Shown here piece by piece: positions 38,797 to 47,332 of a stretch of DNA of 64,000 nucleotides (position 1 is its first letter; every line of letters begins with the position of its first letter). This DNA comes from Halomonas stenophila (lineage in GTDB: Bacteria; Pseudomonadota; Gammaproteobacteria; Pseudomonadales; Halomonadaceae). Location of the stretch: assembly GCF_014192275.1 (NCBI RefSeq), contig NZ_JACHXR010000003.1, positions 333,647 to 397,646 on the forward strand. Direction: 5' to 3'. The notes under the pieces are model-generated. The model made no database searches and had not been told where the DNA came from. It saw nothing but the letters and a program-made list of their open reading frames with translations. Made by a program: the position numbers and the translations under genes.

Positions 38797-39381
38797 ATGG
38801 ACCCCAACCACAAGGCGGCCGAGCAGGAGGCGCTCGAGCAGTTGGACCCACTCGCCTCGGTTCCCACCTTTCAGGGCGCCCTGGGGCGGCTGATCGGGGG
38901 GATCGACACCCTGTTCACCGTGCTCGCCGTCCTGGCGCTGGTGGCTATCGCCGGCACGGTGCTGCTGCAGGTCTCGGCGCGGCTCTTCCTGCCGTTCAGC
39001 GTCTCCTGGACCGAGGAGCTGTCGCGCTACCTGTTCATCTACATGGTGGCCCTGTCGGCGGGGGTGGTGCTGCGCCAGCACCGCAACGTCAGCGTGGAGC
39101 TCTTCCACCATACCCTGGGGCTCCGCGCCAGGGCCGCCCTCCAGGCGCTGATCTGCCTGCTGATCGCCGGCTTCGCCTGGATGGTGCTGCCCTACGCCTG
39201 GCAGTACGCCCTGAACGGTGCCTGGCAGACCTCCCCGACCCTCAGGGTTCCCATGCTCTACATCTTCTTCTCCACGGTGGTGATGTTCGCGCTGTTGCTG
39301 GTCTACGGCGCCATCGGCTTCCTGGAGGGCCTCGTCGCCATTTTCCGCTCGCCTGAGAGCCCCGCATCGGAGAAGCCGTGA
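38797..39381 (+). CDS. TRAP transporter small permease (DctQ)
   Basis: 194-residue membrane protein with four hydrophobic segments after a 35-residue soluble start. FLPFSVSWTEELSRYLFIYMVALSAG is the characteristic TRAP small-subunit motif. Works with DctM in Na+-driven import. GAGGAGGA precedes the start. The stop overlaps the DctM start by one base. Confidence 0.93.
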   Translation: MDPNHKAAEQEALEQLDPLASVPTFQGALGRLIGGIDTLFTVLAVLALVAIAGTVLLQVSARLFLPFSVSWTEELSRYLFIYMVALSAGVVLRQHRNVSVELFHHTLGLRARAALQALICLLIAGFAWMVLPYAWQYALNGAWQTSPTLRVPMLYIFFSTVVMFALLLVYGAIGFLEGLVAIFRSPESPASEKP

Positions 39382-40661
39382 TGGAAGTGATCATCCTGTT
39401 CAGCGCCTTCCTGGTCCTGCTGTTGATCGGCATGCCCATCGCCTTCTCCCTGGGCATCGCCTCGCTGGGCTACCTGCTGCTGGAAGGCATCTCGCTGACC
39501 GTCGTGCCGCAGCGCCTGTACGCGGGCATCGACACCTTCGTGCTGCTGTGCATTCCCGGCTTCGTGCTGGCCGGCAACCTGATGAACGTCGGCAACATCA
39601 CCGAGAACATCGTGCGCTTCTCCAACGCCCTGCTCGGCCATATCCGCGGGGGGCTGGGCCTGGCCAACGTCGGCGGCTCGATGATCTTCGGCGGCATCTC
39701 CGGCACCGCCGTGGCCGACTCGGCCAGCATCGGCTCGGTGATGATCCCCGGCATGGCCAGGTCCGGCTACGACAAGCCGTTCGCCGCGGCGGTCACCGCC
39801 GCCTCCTCCACCGTGGGCCCGATCATTCCCCCCAGCGTGCCGATGATCATCGCCGGCTCGCTCTCCGGGGTCTCGGTGGGCCGCATGTTCCTGGCCGGCG
39901 CCGTCCCCGGCCTGCTGCTGGGCCTGGCGATGATGGTCACGGTGTATATCCTCGCCGTGCGGCGTGGCTATCCCAAGGAGGCCCGCGTGCCCTTCCTGCA
40001 GCTGCTGCGCGAGGCCAGGACCGCCTTCTGGGCGCTGCTGATGACGGCGATCATCCTCTACGGCATCATCGGCGGCTTCTTCACGCCCACCGAGGCCTCC
40101 ATCGTCGCCAGCCTCTACGCCCTGGTGGTGGGCATGTACGTCTACAAGGGCCTCTCCTGGCGCAAGCTGCCGGCGATCCTCACCGATACCGTCTTCACCT
40201 CCGCGGCGCTGCTGCTGATGGTGGGGCTGGCCAACCTCTTCGGCTGGATCCTGACCAGCGAGCAGATCCCCCAGATGATCGCCGGCCTGATCCTGACCAT
40301 CAGCGAGAACCCCCTGGTGGTCATCCTGATCCTCAACCTGATCCTGCTGTTCGTCGGCGCCTTCATGGAGACCATCGCGGCGCTGATCATCCTCTTCCCG
40401 GCGCTGCTCGGCGTGGCCACCGGGGTGGGCATGGATCCGGTCCACTTCGCGGTCATGGCGGTGCTCAACCTGATGATCGGCCTGACCACCCCGCCGGTGG
40501 GCGTCTGCCTGTTCGTGGTCTCGGGGATCGGCAAGCTGCCCATGCTGACCGTGGCGCGGGCCATCCTGCCCTTCCTGGTCTGCAACCTCGCCGTGCTGCT
40601 GCTGGTGTCCTATGTGCCGGCGGTCTCGCTGTGGTTGCCGACCCTGCTGTTAGGTGAGTAG
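39381..40661 (+). CDS. TRAP transporter large permease (DctM)
   Basis: 426-residue integral membrane protein with about twelve segments. Motifs: GMPIAFSLGIASLGYLL, GGSMIFGGISGTAVADSASIG and GPIIPPSVPMIIAG, all typical of DctM; LTTPPVGVCLFV near the end. ATG 39381 overlaps the DctQ stop (TGATG); the in-frame GTG at 39378 is less likely. Completes the importer for the sugar-acid pathway. Confidence 0.95.
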   Translation: MEVIILFSAFLVLLLIGMPIAFSLGIASLGYLLLEGISLTVVPQRLYAGIDTFVLLCIPGFVLAGNLMNVGNITENIVRFSNALLGHIRGGLGLANVGGSMIFGGISGTAVADSASIGSVMIPGMARSGYDKPFAAAVTAASSTVGPIIPPSVPMIIAGSLSGVSVGRMFLAGAVPGLLLGLAMMVTVYILAVRRGYPKEARVPFLQLLREARTAFWALLMTAIILYGIIGGFFTPTEASIVASLYALVVGMYVYKGLSWRKLPAILTDTVFTSAALLLMVGLANLFGWILTSEQIPQMIAGLILTISENPLVVILILNLILLFVGAFMETIAALIILFPALLGVATGVGMDPVHFAVMAVLNLMIGLTTPPVGVCLFVVSGIGKLPMLTVARAILPFLVCNLAVLLLVSYVPAVSLWLPTLLLGE

Positions 40662-40711
40662 AGAGTGGGCGAGTGACGCTCCGACAGAATCCAGCCATCA
40701 AAGGGATGCGC

Positions 40712-42181
40712 ATGAACCTGACCCATCTTCCCGCGGCCGCGCGCGCTGGCCGGATCGGCATCGTCCACCTGGGCCTCGGCGCCTTCCACCGCGCCCACCA
40801 GGCGGTCTACCTGGAGCGCTATCGCCGGCGCAGCGGCGATACCGCCTGGGGCGTGAGCAGCGCCAACTTGCGCGCCAGCGTGGGGTTGGTGGATGCCCTG
40901 CGCGAGGCCGGCCACCGCTACCACGTGGCCGAGTACGCCGACAGCGAGCATGTCACCGTCCGCGAGATCGGCGTGATCGAGGAGACGCTGTTCTCCGGCC
41001 GCGATGAGCACGGTCGCTGGGGCCGCGACCGCGAGGCGCTGCTCTCGCGACTGGCAGACCCGGCGGTGCGCATCGTCACCCTGACGGTGACCGAGAAGGG
41101 CTACTTCCTGAGCCCGGCCAGCGGGCGGCTGCTCGTGGACGAGCCGCTGATCGCCGCGGACATCGCCACTCCCGAGGCCCCCTGCACCGCGCCGGGGCTG
41201 CTGGTCGAGGCCCTGGCGCGGCGCCGGGCGGCGGGGCTGGCGCCGTTCACGGTGCTCAGTTGCGACAACATGCCCGACAACGGCAAGCGTACCCGCGCCG
41301 CCGTGACCGAGCTGGCCGAGCGTCGCGACGCCGCGCTGGCGGCCTGGATCGAGCGCGAGGTGGCCTTCCCGTGCAGCATGGTCGATCGCATCGTGCCGGC
41401 CATGACCGCGGCGGACTTCGCCCGCCTGGCCGAGCTCGGCGTCGAGGACCCCAACGCCGTGGTCGGCGAGGCCTTCAGCCAGTGGGTGGTCGAGGACGAC
41501 TTCCCCCAGGGGCGGCCGGCCTGGGAGGCGGACGGCGTGGAGATGGTCGCCGATGTGGCGCCCTTCGAGACCATGAAGCTGCGCATGCTCAACGGCAGCC
41601 ACTCGCTGCTCGCCTACCTGGGCGCCCTGGACGGCATCGAGACGGTATTCGAGGCGGTGAGCCGCGACGACCTGGTGGCCCTGCTGCGCCGCTACATGCT
41701 CGATGAGGCCGCCCCCACCCTGGCCATGCCCGAGGGCACCGATCTCACCGCCTACGCCGGGCAACTGCTCGAGCGCTTCGCCAACGACAGCCTGCGCCAT
41801 CGCCTGCAGCAGATCGCCATGGACGGCTCCCAGAAGCTGCCCCAGCGCTGGCTGCACGGCGCCCAGGCACGCCTGGCGGCCGGCGGTGAGGTGCCCTGCA
41901 CCGCGCTCGGCGTGGCCGCCTGGATCCGCTATACGGCCGGCGACGACCTGGCCGGCCGGTCCCATCGGGTCGACGACCCCCTGGCGAGCCGCCTGGCGGC
42001 CCTGCACGCGCGCCACGGCGACGATGTCGAGGCCCTGGTGGCGGCCTTCCTGGCCGTGCAGGACGTCTTCCCGCCGGCGTTGGCGGCCGAGCCGCGCTTC
42101 GCCCGGGCGGTCGCCGCCGCCTACACCACCCTGACACGACAGGGGCTCGCCGGGGCGCTGGCCGCCCGCGGGCGGGCCTGA
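40712..42181 (+). CDS. uxuB: D-mannonate oxidoreductase/fructuronate reductase (UxuB type)
   Basis: 489-residue member of the mannitol dehydrogenase family; interconverts D-fructuronate and D-mannonate with NADH. N-terminal NAD motif [20 protein letters not shown], then [21 protein letters not shown] and the catalytic segment [19 protein letters not shown] with Lys-x(5)-Asn-x-x-His. Other members act on mannitol, altronate or arabinitol, but context with uxuA and manD favours mannonate. ATG 40712 is chosen because AAAGGG lies six bases upstream; in-frame GTG 40673 and ATG 40706 are alternatives. Confidence 0.88.
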   Translation: MNLTHLPAAARAGRIGIVHLGLGAFHRAHQAVYLERYRRRSGDTAWGVSSANLRASVGLVDALREAGHRYHVAEYADSEHVTVREIGVIEETLFSGRDEHGRWGRDREALLSRLADPAVRIVTLTVTEKGYFLSPASGRLLVDEPLIAADIATPEAPCTAPGLLVEALARRRAAGLAPFTVLSCDNMPDNGKRTRAAVTELAERRDAALAAWIEREVAFPCSMVDRIVPAMTAADFARLAELGVEDPNAVVGEAFSQWVVEDDFPQGRPAWEADGVEMVADVAPFETMKLRMLNGSHSLLAYLGALDGIETVFEAVSRDDLVALLRRYMLDEAAPTLAMPEGTDLTAYAGQLLERFANDSLRHRLQQIAMDGSQKLPQRWLHGAQARLAAGGEVPCTALGVAAWIRYTAGDDLAGRSHRVDDPLASRLAALHARHGDDVEALVAAFLAVQDVFPPALAAEPRFARAVAAAYTTLTRQGLAGALAARGRA

Positions 42182-42197
42182 CCGAGAGGACCTTCCC

Positions 42198-43376
42198 ATG
42201 GAACACAGCTGGCGCTGGTTCGGCCCCGCCGACCCCATCACCCTCGACGAGATTCGCCAGACCGGGGCCACCGGTATCGTCACCGCCCTGCACGAGATCC
42301 CCAACGGCGAGGTCTGGCCGGTCGAGGCCATCGCCGAGCGCAAGCAGATGATCGAGGCGGCCGGCCTCACCTGGTCGGTGGTGGAGAGCGTGCCGGTGCA
42401 CGAGGCCATCAAGCAGGGCCTGCCCGATCGCGACGCCTATATCGCCGCCTACCAGCAGACGCTGCGCCACCTGGCGGCCTGCGGCATCGACACCGTCTGC
42501 TACAACTTCATGCCGGTGCTCGACTGGACCCGCACCGACCTGACCTGGCGCCTGCCGGACGGCGGCCTGGCGCTGCGCTTCGACCAGACCGCCTTCGCCG
42601 CCTTCGACCTCTACCTGCTGGCGCGTCCCGGCGCCGAGGCCGAGTACTCCGACGCCGAGCAGGCCGAGGCCCGGGCCTATCTCGACGGCCTCGATGACGC
42701 CGGTCGCGAGCGGCTGGTGAACACCATCATCGCCGGGCTGCCCGGCGCCGAGGAGCACTACACCCTCGAGCGCTTCCGCGGCGCGCTGGCGGAGTATGCC
42801 GAGATCGATGCCGAGCGGCTGCGCCAGCACCTGGGCCACTTCCTGACGGCGGTGGTGCCGGTGGCCGAGGAGGTGGGCGTGCGCCTGGCGATCCACCCCG
42901 ACGACCCGCCCCGGCCGATGCTCGGCCTGCCGCGGGTGGTGTCCGGGCCCGAGGACGCCCGGTGGCTGCTCGAGCGCGTGCCCAGTCCGGCCAACGGCCT
43001 GACCCTGTGCACCGGCTCCTACGGCGTCAGCGCCGACATCGACCTGGTGGCGATGGCCGAACGCTTCGCCCCGCACATCTACTTCGCCCATCTGCGTTCG
43101 ACCCGGCGCGAGGCGTCGGACCCGCGCTCCTTCCACGAGGCCCATCATCTGGGCGGCGACCCGGACATGGTCGGCGTGGTGCAGGCGCTGGTCGCCGAGG
43201 AGCGCCGCCGCGAGCGCGAGGGTGGGCCGCGGCTGCCGCTGCGTCCCGACCACGGCCACCATATCCTCGACGATCAGCATCGCGACACCGCGCCGGGGTA
43301 CCCGCTCTACGGCCGCCTCAAGGGACTGGCCGAGCTGCGCGGCGTGGAACTGGCGGTCCGCTCGCTGACCGCCTGA
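42198..43376 (+). CDS. uxuA: D-mannonate dehydratase (UxuA)
   Basis: 392-residue enzyme, unrelated in fold to ManD, converting D-mannonate to 2-keto-3-deoxygluconate with Fe2+ or Mn2+. Marks: [33 protein letters not shown]..., [23 protein letters not shown] (metal His), [11 protein letters not shown] and [12 protein letters not shown], ending with the [12 protein letters not shown] [11 protein letters not shown]. All metal ligands appear kept. Last gene of the plus-strand operon; a 15-bp terminator stem follows 24 bp later. Confidence 0.96.
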   Translation: MEHSWRWFGPADPITLDEIRQTGATGIVTALHEIPNGEVWPVEAIAERKQMIEAAGLTWSVVESVPVHEAIKQGLPDRDAYIAAYQQTLRHLAACGIDTVCYNFMPVLDWTRTDLTWRLPDGGLALRFDQTAFAAFDLYLLARPGAEAEYSDAEQAEARAYLDGLDDAGRERLVNTIIAGLPGAEEHYTLERFRGALAEYAEIDAERLRQHLGHFLTAVVPVAEEVGVRLAIHPDDPPRPMLGLPRVVSGPEDARWLLERVPSPANGLTLCTGSYGVSADIDLVAMAERFAPHIYFAHLRSTRREASDPRSFHEAHHLGGDPDMVGVVQALVAEERRREREGGPRLPLRPDHGHHILDDQHRDTAPGYPLYGRLKGLAELRGVELAVRSLTA

Positions 43377-43399
43377 GCCCGGAGGCGCGCTCGAGACCC

Positions 43400-43432
43400 G
43401 ACGCCCCCGCCGGTGCAACCGGCGGGGGCGTC
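43400..43432. terminator. Strong hairpin between uxuA and HAD gene
   Basis: GACGCCCCCGCCGGT (43400-43414) and ACCGGCGGGGGCGTC (43418-43432) pair over 15 bp with a 3-base loop. It lies between convergent genes; no long T run, but the stem is very stable. Confidence 0.8.
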
Positions 43433-43458
43433 ATCGTCTGGTGGGGAGGGCAGCCGGC

Positions 43459-44136
43459 TCAGACCGGCTGCGGCACCTTGGCGGCCAGTTCGGCGATCAC
43501 CGCCGGCAGCTCGCCGGCGTGGCCGATGGCGATGGCGCCCTCGGGGGTGGTCTCCTCGTCGGGGAAGTGGTTCAGGTGGACGACTCGCATGCCGGCGGCG
43601 AGCCCGGCGGCCACGCCCACCGCGGCGTCGTCGATGACCACGCAGCGCTCCGGCGGGTAGCCCAGGGCCTCGGCGGCCTTGAGGTAGAGCGCCGGGTCGG
43701 GCTTCCATACGCCCAGGGTGTAGGCGCTGAACAGCCACTCGCCGAAGTGGTGGGCCAGGCCGGCGCTGTCCATGGCGCAGCGGATCTTGCGCTCGGGGCC
43801 GTTGGAGACCACCGCCAGGGGGTAGGCGGTCAGGGCCTCGAGGGCCGCCGGCATGCCGTCGATCGCCTCGAGCTCCTCGCGCATGCGCGCCTCCATGCGC
43901 GCGCGCATGTCATCTTCCATGGCCTGGAAGCGGCCATCGCCGAGGGCGCCGTGGCACGCTTCGAGTTGCCGGACGATGGCCAGGAAGCGCACGCCGCGGA
44001 ACTCCTCCATGTACTGGCGGGCGGTGAACGGCAGGCCGTAGCGCGGCAGCGTCTCCGCCATCACCTGGGCGAGCAGAATCTCGCTGTCGACCAGGGTGCC
44101 GTCGGAGTCGAAGAGCAGGCATAGAGGGGATGTCAT
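43459..44136 (-). CDS. HAD-superfamily sugar phosphatase (copy A)
   Basis: 225-residue HAD phosphatase of the YieH/phosphoglucomutase-like subgroup. Motif I LLFDSDGTLVDSE (Asp10, Asp12), motif II VVSNGP, motif III Lys in GVWKPDPALY, motif IV VVIDDAAVGVAAGLAAG. Related E. coli YieH acts on 6-phosphogluconate; substrate here is inferred from context as a sugar-acid phosphate. Paralogous to the HAD gene at 46503-47189. On the same strand as kdgK, 59 bp downstream of it, so probably co-transcribed with it. Confidence 0.88.
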   Translation of the reverse strand: MTSPLCLLFDSDGTLVDSEILLAQVMAETLPRYGLPFTARQYMEEFRGVRFLAIVRQLEACHGALGDGRFQAMEDDMRARMEARMREELEAIDGMPAALEALTAYPLAVVSNGPERKIRCAMDSAGLAHHFGEWLFSAYTLGVWKPDPALYLKAAEALGYPPERCVVIDDAAVGVAAGLAAGMRVVHLNHFPDEETTPEGAIAIGHAGELPAVIAELAAKVPQPV

Positions 44137-44195
44137 GTGGACCTCGTGGGGGTTGGGAGCGATGGCTGAACCTATCGGGAATCGGTCATGCCCGG

Positions 44196-45179
44196 TCAGG
44201 GACGACGGGCCTGGTCGGCCTCGAGCTCGTCGAGGCGCGCGCGGCTGGGCAGGCCCTCCATGTCGCCGAGCACCTGCACCGCCAGGGCGCCGATCAGGTT
44301 GCCGCGGTTGAGCGCCTCGCGCGGCGAGCGGCCGTCGAGCAGGGCGCTGACCACCCCGACCGCGAAGCCGTCGCCCGCGCCCACGGTGTCGACGACCTCG
44401 CGCACCGCGATGCCGGGCACTTCGAAGCTTTCCTCCTGGTCGACGAGGCAGCCCCGATAGTAGCTGCCCTGCGGTCCCAGCTTGATGATCACCGCCCGGG
44501 CGCCGCGGTCGAGGTAGAAGCCGGCGATGTCGTGGGGCGTCTCCAGGCCGGTGAGGCGGCGCCCCTCGGCCAGCCCCGGCAGCACCCAGTCGGCGTGGCC
44601 GGCCATGGCGTTGAGGGTGTCGCACATCTCGGCCTCGCTGGCCCACAGGCCGGGGCGCAGGTTGGGGTCGAAGGAGATGCTGGCGCCGGCGCGGCGGGCC
44701 CGGTCGAGCATGTGCCAGGACAGCTCGCGGCAGCTCGCCGAGACCGCCGGCGGGATACCGGTGGCGTGCAGGTGGCGGGCCGCGGCGAAGTCCACCGTGG
44801 CGGCGTCGTCCGGCGACAGCCGGCTGGCGGCGCTACCGCGGCGGTAATACTCGACGTGGGGATCCGCCCCGCCCTCGGCGCGCTCCTTGAACACCAGGCC
44901 GGTGGAGGCGGCCGGGTCGCTGGCCAGGTGGCGGCAGTCCAGGCCTTCGGCCTCCAGGGCATGGCGGATGTAGCGGCCGAAGGCGTCGTCGCCGACCCGG
45001 CTCAGCCAGCCGACGCGGAAGCCCAGGCGGGCCAGGCCGATGGCCACGTTGGTGTCGGCGCCGGCGATGCGGCGCTGGAAGCGCTCGACCTCGGCCAGGT
45101 CGCCGGGGGCCTCGGCGACGAACAGGGTCATCGCCTCGCCGAAGGCGAGGATCTCGGGAGTATTGGTGGCTGTGGTCAT
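44196..45179 (-). CDS. kdgK: 2-dehydro-3-deoxygluconokinase (PfkB family)
   Basis: 327-residue sugar kinase; phosphorylates 2-keto-3-deoxygluconate, the product of UxuA and ManD, to KDPG for the Entner-Doudoroff aldolase. PfkB marks: GEAMTLFVAEAPGDL at the start, RIAGADTNVAIGLARLG, and VVDTVGAGDGFAVG with catalytic Asp270. No KDPG aldolase (eda) is in the window. A LacI-type operator lies 21 bp upstream (45200-45216), identical in its core to one before the lacI gene. Confidence 0.9.
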   Translation of the reverse strand: MTTATNTPEILAFGEAMTLFVAEAPGDLAEVERFQRRIAGADTNVAIGLARLGFRVGWLSRVGDDAFGRYIRHALEAEGLDCRHLASDPAASTGLVFKERAEGGADPHVEYYRRGSAASRLSPDDAATVDFAAARHLHATGIPPAVSASCRELSWHMLDRARRAGASISFDPNLRPGLWASEAEMCDTLNAMAGHADWVLPGLAEGRRLTGLETPHDIAGFYLDRGARAVIIKLGPQGSYYRGCLVDQEESFEVPGIAVREVVDTVGAGDGFAVGVVSALLDGRSPREALNRGNLIGALAVQVLGDMEGLPSRARLDELEADQARRP

Positions 45180-45199
45180 CGGGAATGCCTCGCAGTATT

Positions 45200-45216
45200 T
45201 GGGAACGTTACCATCG
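45200..45216. promoter_or_regulatory. LacI-type operator before kdgK
   Basis: TGGGAACGTTACCATCG. The core GGGAACGTTACC is a near palindrome around a central CG, the standard LacI-family shape. The same 17 bases occur at 46321-46337. Confidence 0.8.
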
Positions 45217-45279
45217 CTCGGCGTGCGACATCGTCGGGTTGGATCATCAACATGGGGGTATCCGGTGCAGGGCGTCGAG

Positions 45280-46302
45280 TTAACGGCGGGTCGAGCCGCG
45301 GGCGATGAGCTCGGCCTGGTAGTGGATGCGTCGCGGCGGGGCGGGACGCTCGCGCTCCGCCCGCCGCTGCAGCAGGCTGTCCACCGCCGTCCGGCCGATG
45401 TCCTCGGTGGGCTGGGCGAGGGTGGTGATGCCGGGGGCGACCAGGGCGCACCAGTCGAGCTCGTCGATGCCCATCAGCCCGGTCTCGCCCAGGGGGACGC
45501 CGAGGGATTGCAGCGCCCGGGTCACCGCCAGGGTGACGTTGCCGTTGGCGCACAGCAGCGCCCGGGGCCTGGTGGCCGGGGCGTCCAGGAAGGCGGCGAC
45601 GGCGCGCTCGAGCGCCGGCGCGTTGCCGTCGAGCGCCAGGCAGCACGCCTCGCCGCTCAGGTCGCGGGCGGCGAGCTGCTCACGGAAGCGCGCCAGGCGG
45701 GCCTGGCGCGAGCTGGCCTCGGCCGTCGGTTCGCTGACGTAGAGCAGCTCGCCGTAGCCCTGGGCCTGCAGATGGTCGAGAGCGCTGTCGATGGCCCTGG
45801 CGTTGTCGAGTCCCACCACGTCGGCCTCGAAGTCGCCCAGCGAGCGGTCGAGCAGCACCAGCGGCGTGCCCTGGGCGGCGAGGGCCTCGAGCTCCCGGCT
45901 GGGCCGGCCGGCGACGTTGATGACCAGCCCCTCCACCCGGTAACCGGCGAGCAGGGCCAGGTGCTCTCGTTCCAGGGCCGGCTCGTTGTCGGTGTTGCAG
46001 ACCATCAGCGAGAGGCCCTGCTCCCGGCAGGCCTGCTCCACCCCGTGCATCACCGCGATCGAGAAGGGGTTGCGGATGTCCGCCACCAGCATGCCGATCA
46101 GGCGCGAGCGACCGCCCTTGAGCCCGCGGGCCATCTGGTTGGGTCGATAGCCCAGGCGCCTGGCGCTGGCCGCGATGCGCCGCTGCATGTCCCGCGACAG
46201 GCGCTCCCGCTCGCCGCCGAAATAGCGGGAGACGCTGGTCTTGGAGACGCCGGCGTCGCGGGCGACTTCCAGGATGGTGGCGCGTTGGGCATGCTCGGAC
46301 AT
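45280..46302 (-). CDS. LacI family regulator of KDG/hexonate genes
   Basis: 340-residue repressor. Helix-turn-helix ATILEVARDAGVSKTSVSRYFGG (residues 8-30), hinge RRLGYRPNQMARGLKGGRS, then a periplasmic-binding-protein-like effector domain (LIGMLVADIRNPFSIAVMHGVEQ...). ATG 46302 is chosen; an in-frame start 11 codons upstream would overlap the operator at 46321. Two identical operators, before kdgK and before itself, predict control of both units. The effector may be 2-keto-3-deoxygluconate or its phosphate (inferred from context). Confidence 0.9.
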   Translation of the reverse strand: MSEHAQRATILEVARDAGVSKTSVSRYFGGERERLSRDMQRRIAASARRLGYRPNQMARGLKGGRSRLIGMLVADIRNPFSIAVMHGVEQACREQGLSLMVCNTDNEPALEREHLALLAGYRVEGLVINVAGRPSRELEALAAQGTPLVLLDRSLGDFEADVVGLDNARAIDSALDHLQAQGYGELLYVSEPTAEASSRQARLARFREQLAARDLSGEACCLALDGNAPALERAVAAFLDAPATRPRALLCANGNVTLAVTRALQSLGVPLGETGLMGIDELDWCALVAPGITTLAQPTEDIGRTAVDSLLQRRAERERPAPPRRIHYQAELIARGSTRR

Positions 46303-46320
46303 CGGCGGCTCGGCCTGGAA

Positions 46321-46337
46321 TGGGAACGTTACCATCG
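46321..46337. promoter_or_regulatory. LacI-type operator before lacI gene
   Basis: TGGGAACGTTACCATCG, identical to the site at 45200-45216. It lies 19 bp before the start codon, so it fits autoregulation. Confidence 0.8.
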
Positions 46338-46502
46338 TAGGCGTGGAACATGCCGGTCGGCAAGTCGCCTGGGCCTAGACAAAGGTCGGGAGTGGACGGT
46401 CGTCCTCGGGGGCGACGGCTCGTGGGCGCCGTCATGGCCGGGGCGCTCCCCGGCTGCACGGTGTCGTATGAGGGCCTCGTCGGCACCGGGCCAGGAGCGG
46501 GC

Positions 46503-47189
46503 TCAGGCCTGGGAGGTCGCCAGGTGGCGGGTGCTCTCCAGGCGCGAGATCACGGTGGGCAGCTGGAACATGCTGGTGATCGTGATGGCGCCCTCGGGGG
46601 TCTGCTCGGCGTCCGGGAAGCGGTTGAGGTGGATCACCGTCATGCCGGCGGCGAGCGCGGCCTTCACCCCGACGATGGCGTCGTCGATGGCCACGCAGTC
46701 CTCGGCGGCATAGCCCATCAGGCTGGCGGCGTGGTGGTAGAGGCAGGGGTCGGGCTTCCAGCACTGGGCCTCGTAGGCGCTGAACAGGTGATCGCCGAAG
46801 ACGGCTTCCAGCCGGGTCGCCATCAGCGAGGTGCGGATCTTGTTCACCGGGCCGTTGGAGACCACGCCCATGGGGTGGCCGGTGAGGCTGGCCAGGGCTT
46901 CGGTGGCGCCGGTGATGGGCTTGAGGTCGGTGGCCAGGCGGCGATTGAGGTTGGCGCGCATGTCGCGCTCCAGCACCTCGAGGTGGAGGGGATCCACCGC
47001 GCCGTGGCGGCGTTCCAGCTCGGCGACGATATGGCGGAAGCGGGCGCCCCGGAACTCCCCGATGTAATCGCTGGCCTGGAAGGGCAAACCCGCCGCGGTG
47101 AGGCTCGTCTCCATCTCGTCGGCCAACAGGGGTTCGCTGTCGACCAGGGTGCCGTCGCAATCGAAGAGCAGGCAGAGAGGGCGTGCCAT
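46503..47189 (-). CDS. HAD-superfamily sugar phosphatase (copy B)
   Basis: 228-residue HAD phosphatase, clearly paralogous to the one at 43459-44136: both start with a PLCLLFD-x-DGTLVDSE block and share WKPDP-LY and the HLN-FPD---TPEGAI ending. Asp10, Asp12, VVSNGP and CVAIDDAIVGVKAALAAG are present. ATG 47189 preferred over GTG 47192 by spacing from GAGG. Upstream of lacI on the same strand, with 200 bp between. A palindrome 92 bp upstream (47281-47299) may control it. Confidence 0.88.
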   Translation of the reverse strand: MARPLCLLFDCDGTLVDSEPLLADEMETSLTAAGLPFQASDYIGEFRGARFRHIVAELERRHGAVDPLHLEVLERDMRANLNRRLATDLKPITGATEALASLTGHPMGVVSNGPVNKIRTSLMATRLEAVFGDHLFSAYEAQCWKPDPCLYHHAASLMGYAAEDCVAIDDAIVGVKAALAAGMTVIHLNRFPDAEQTPEGAITITSMFQLPTVISRLESTRHLATSQA

Positions 47190-47280
47190 CACCAGACCTC
47201 GCGGGCGTGTCAGGAAGTTATGAACGCTATTGTGTCATATCGGCAGCGCTCAGAATTCATTAAAGCCCAGTTTCCCCATT

Positions 47281-47299
47281 TTGTGAACACTGTTTTCAA
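47281..47299. promoter_or_regulatory. Palindromic operator candidate
   Basis: TTGTGAACACTGTTTTCAA, a near palindrome around a central C, in an AT-rich stretch upstream of the second HAD gene. The core AACA-N-TGTT resembles the KdgR box of enterobacteria, which is bound by an IclR-type protein; no IclR gene is in the window. Confidence 0.4.
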
Positions 47300-47310
47300 A
47301 GTTGCAGGCC

Positions 47311-47330
47311 CCGTCTCCCGGGGGAGACGG
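47311..47330 (-). terminator. Hairpin after exchanger gene
   Basis: CCGTCTCC (47311-47318) pairs with GGAGACGG (47323-47330), loop CGGG, three bases past the exchanger stop at 47333. Confidence 0.6.
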
Positions 47331-47332
47331 TC

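Noticed and set aside
36391..39111. 906-codon minus-strand frame opposite manD, rspB and dctP
   Set aside because: Antisense to three genes with intact motifs; composition is His/Gly/Gln-rich and without domains.
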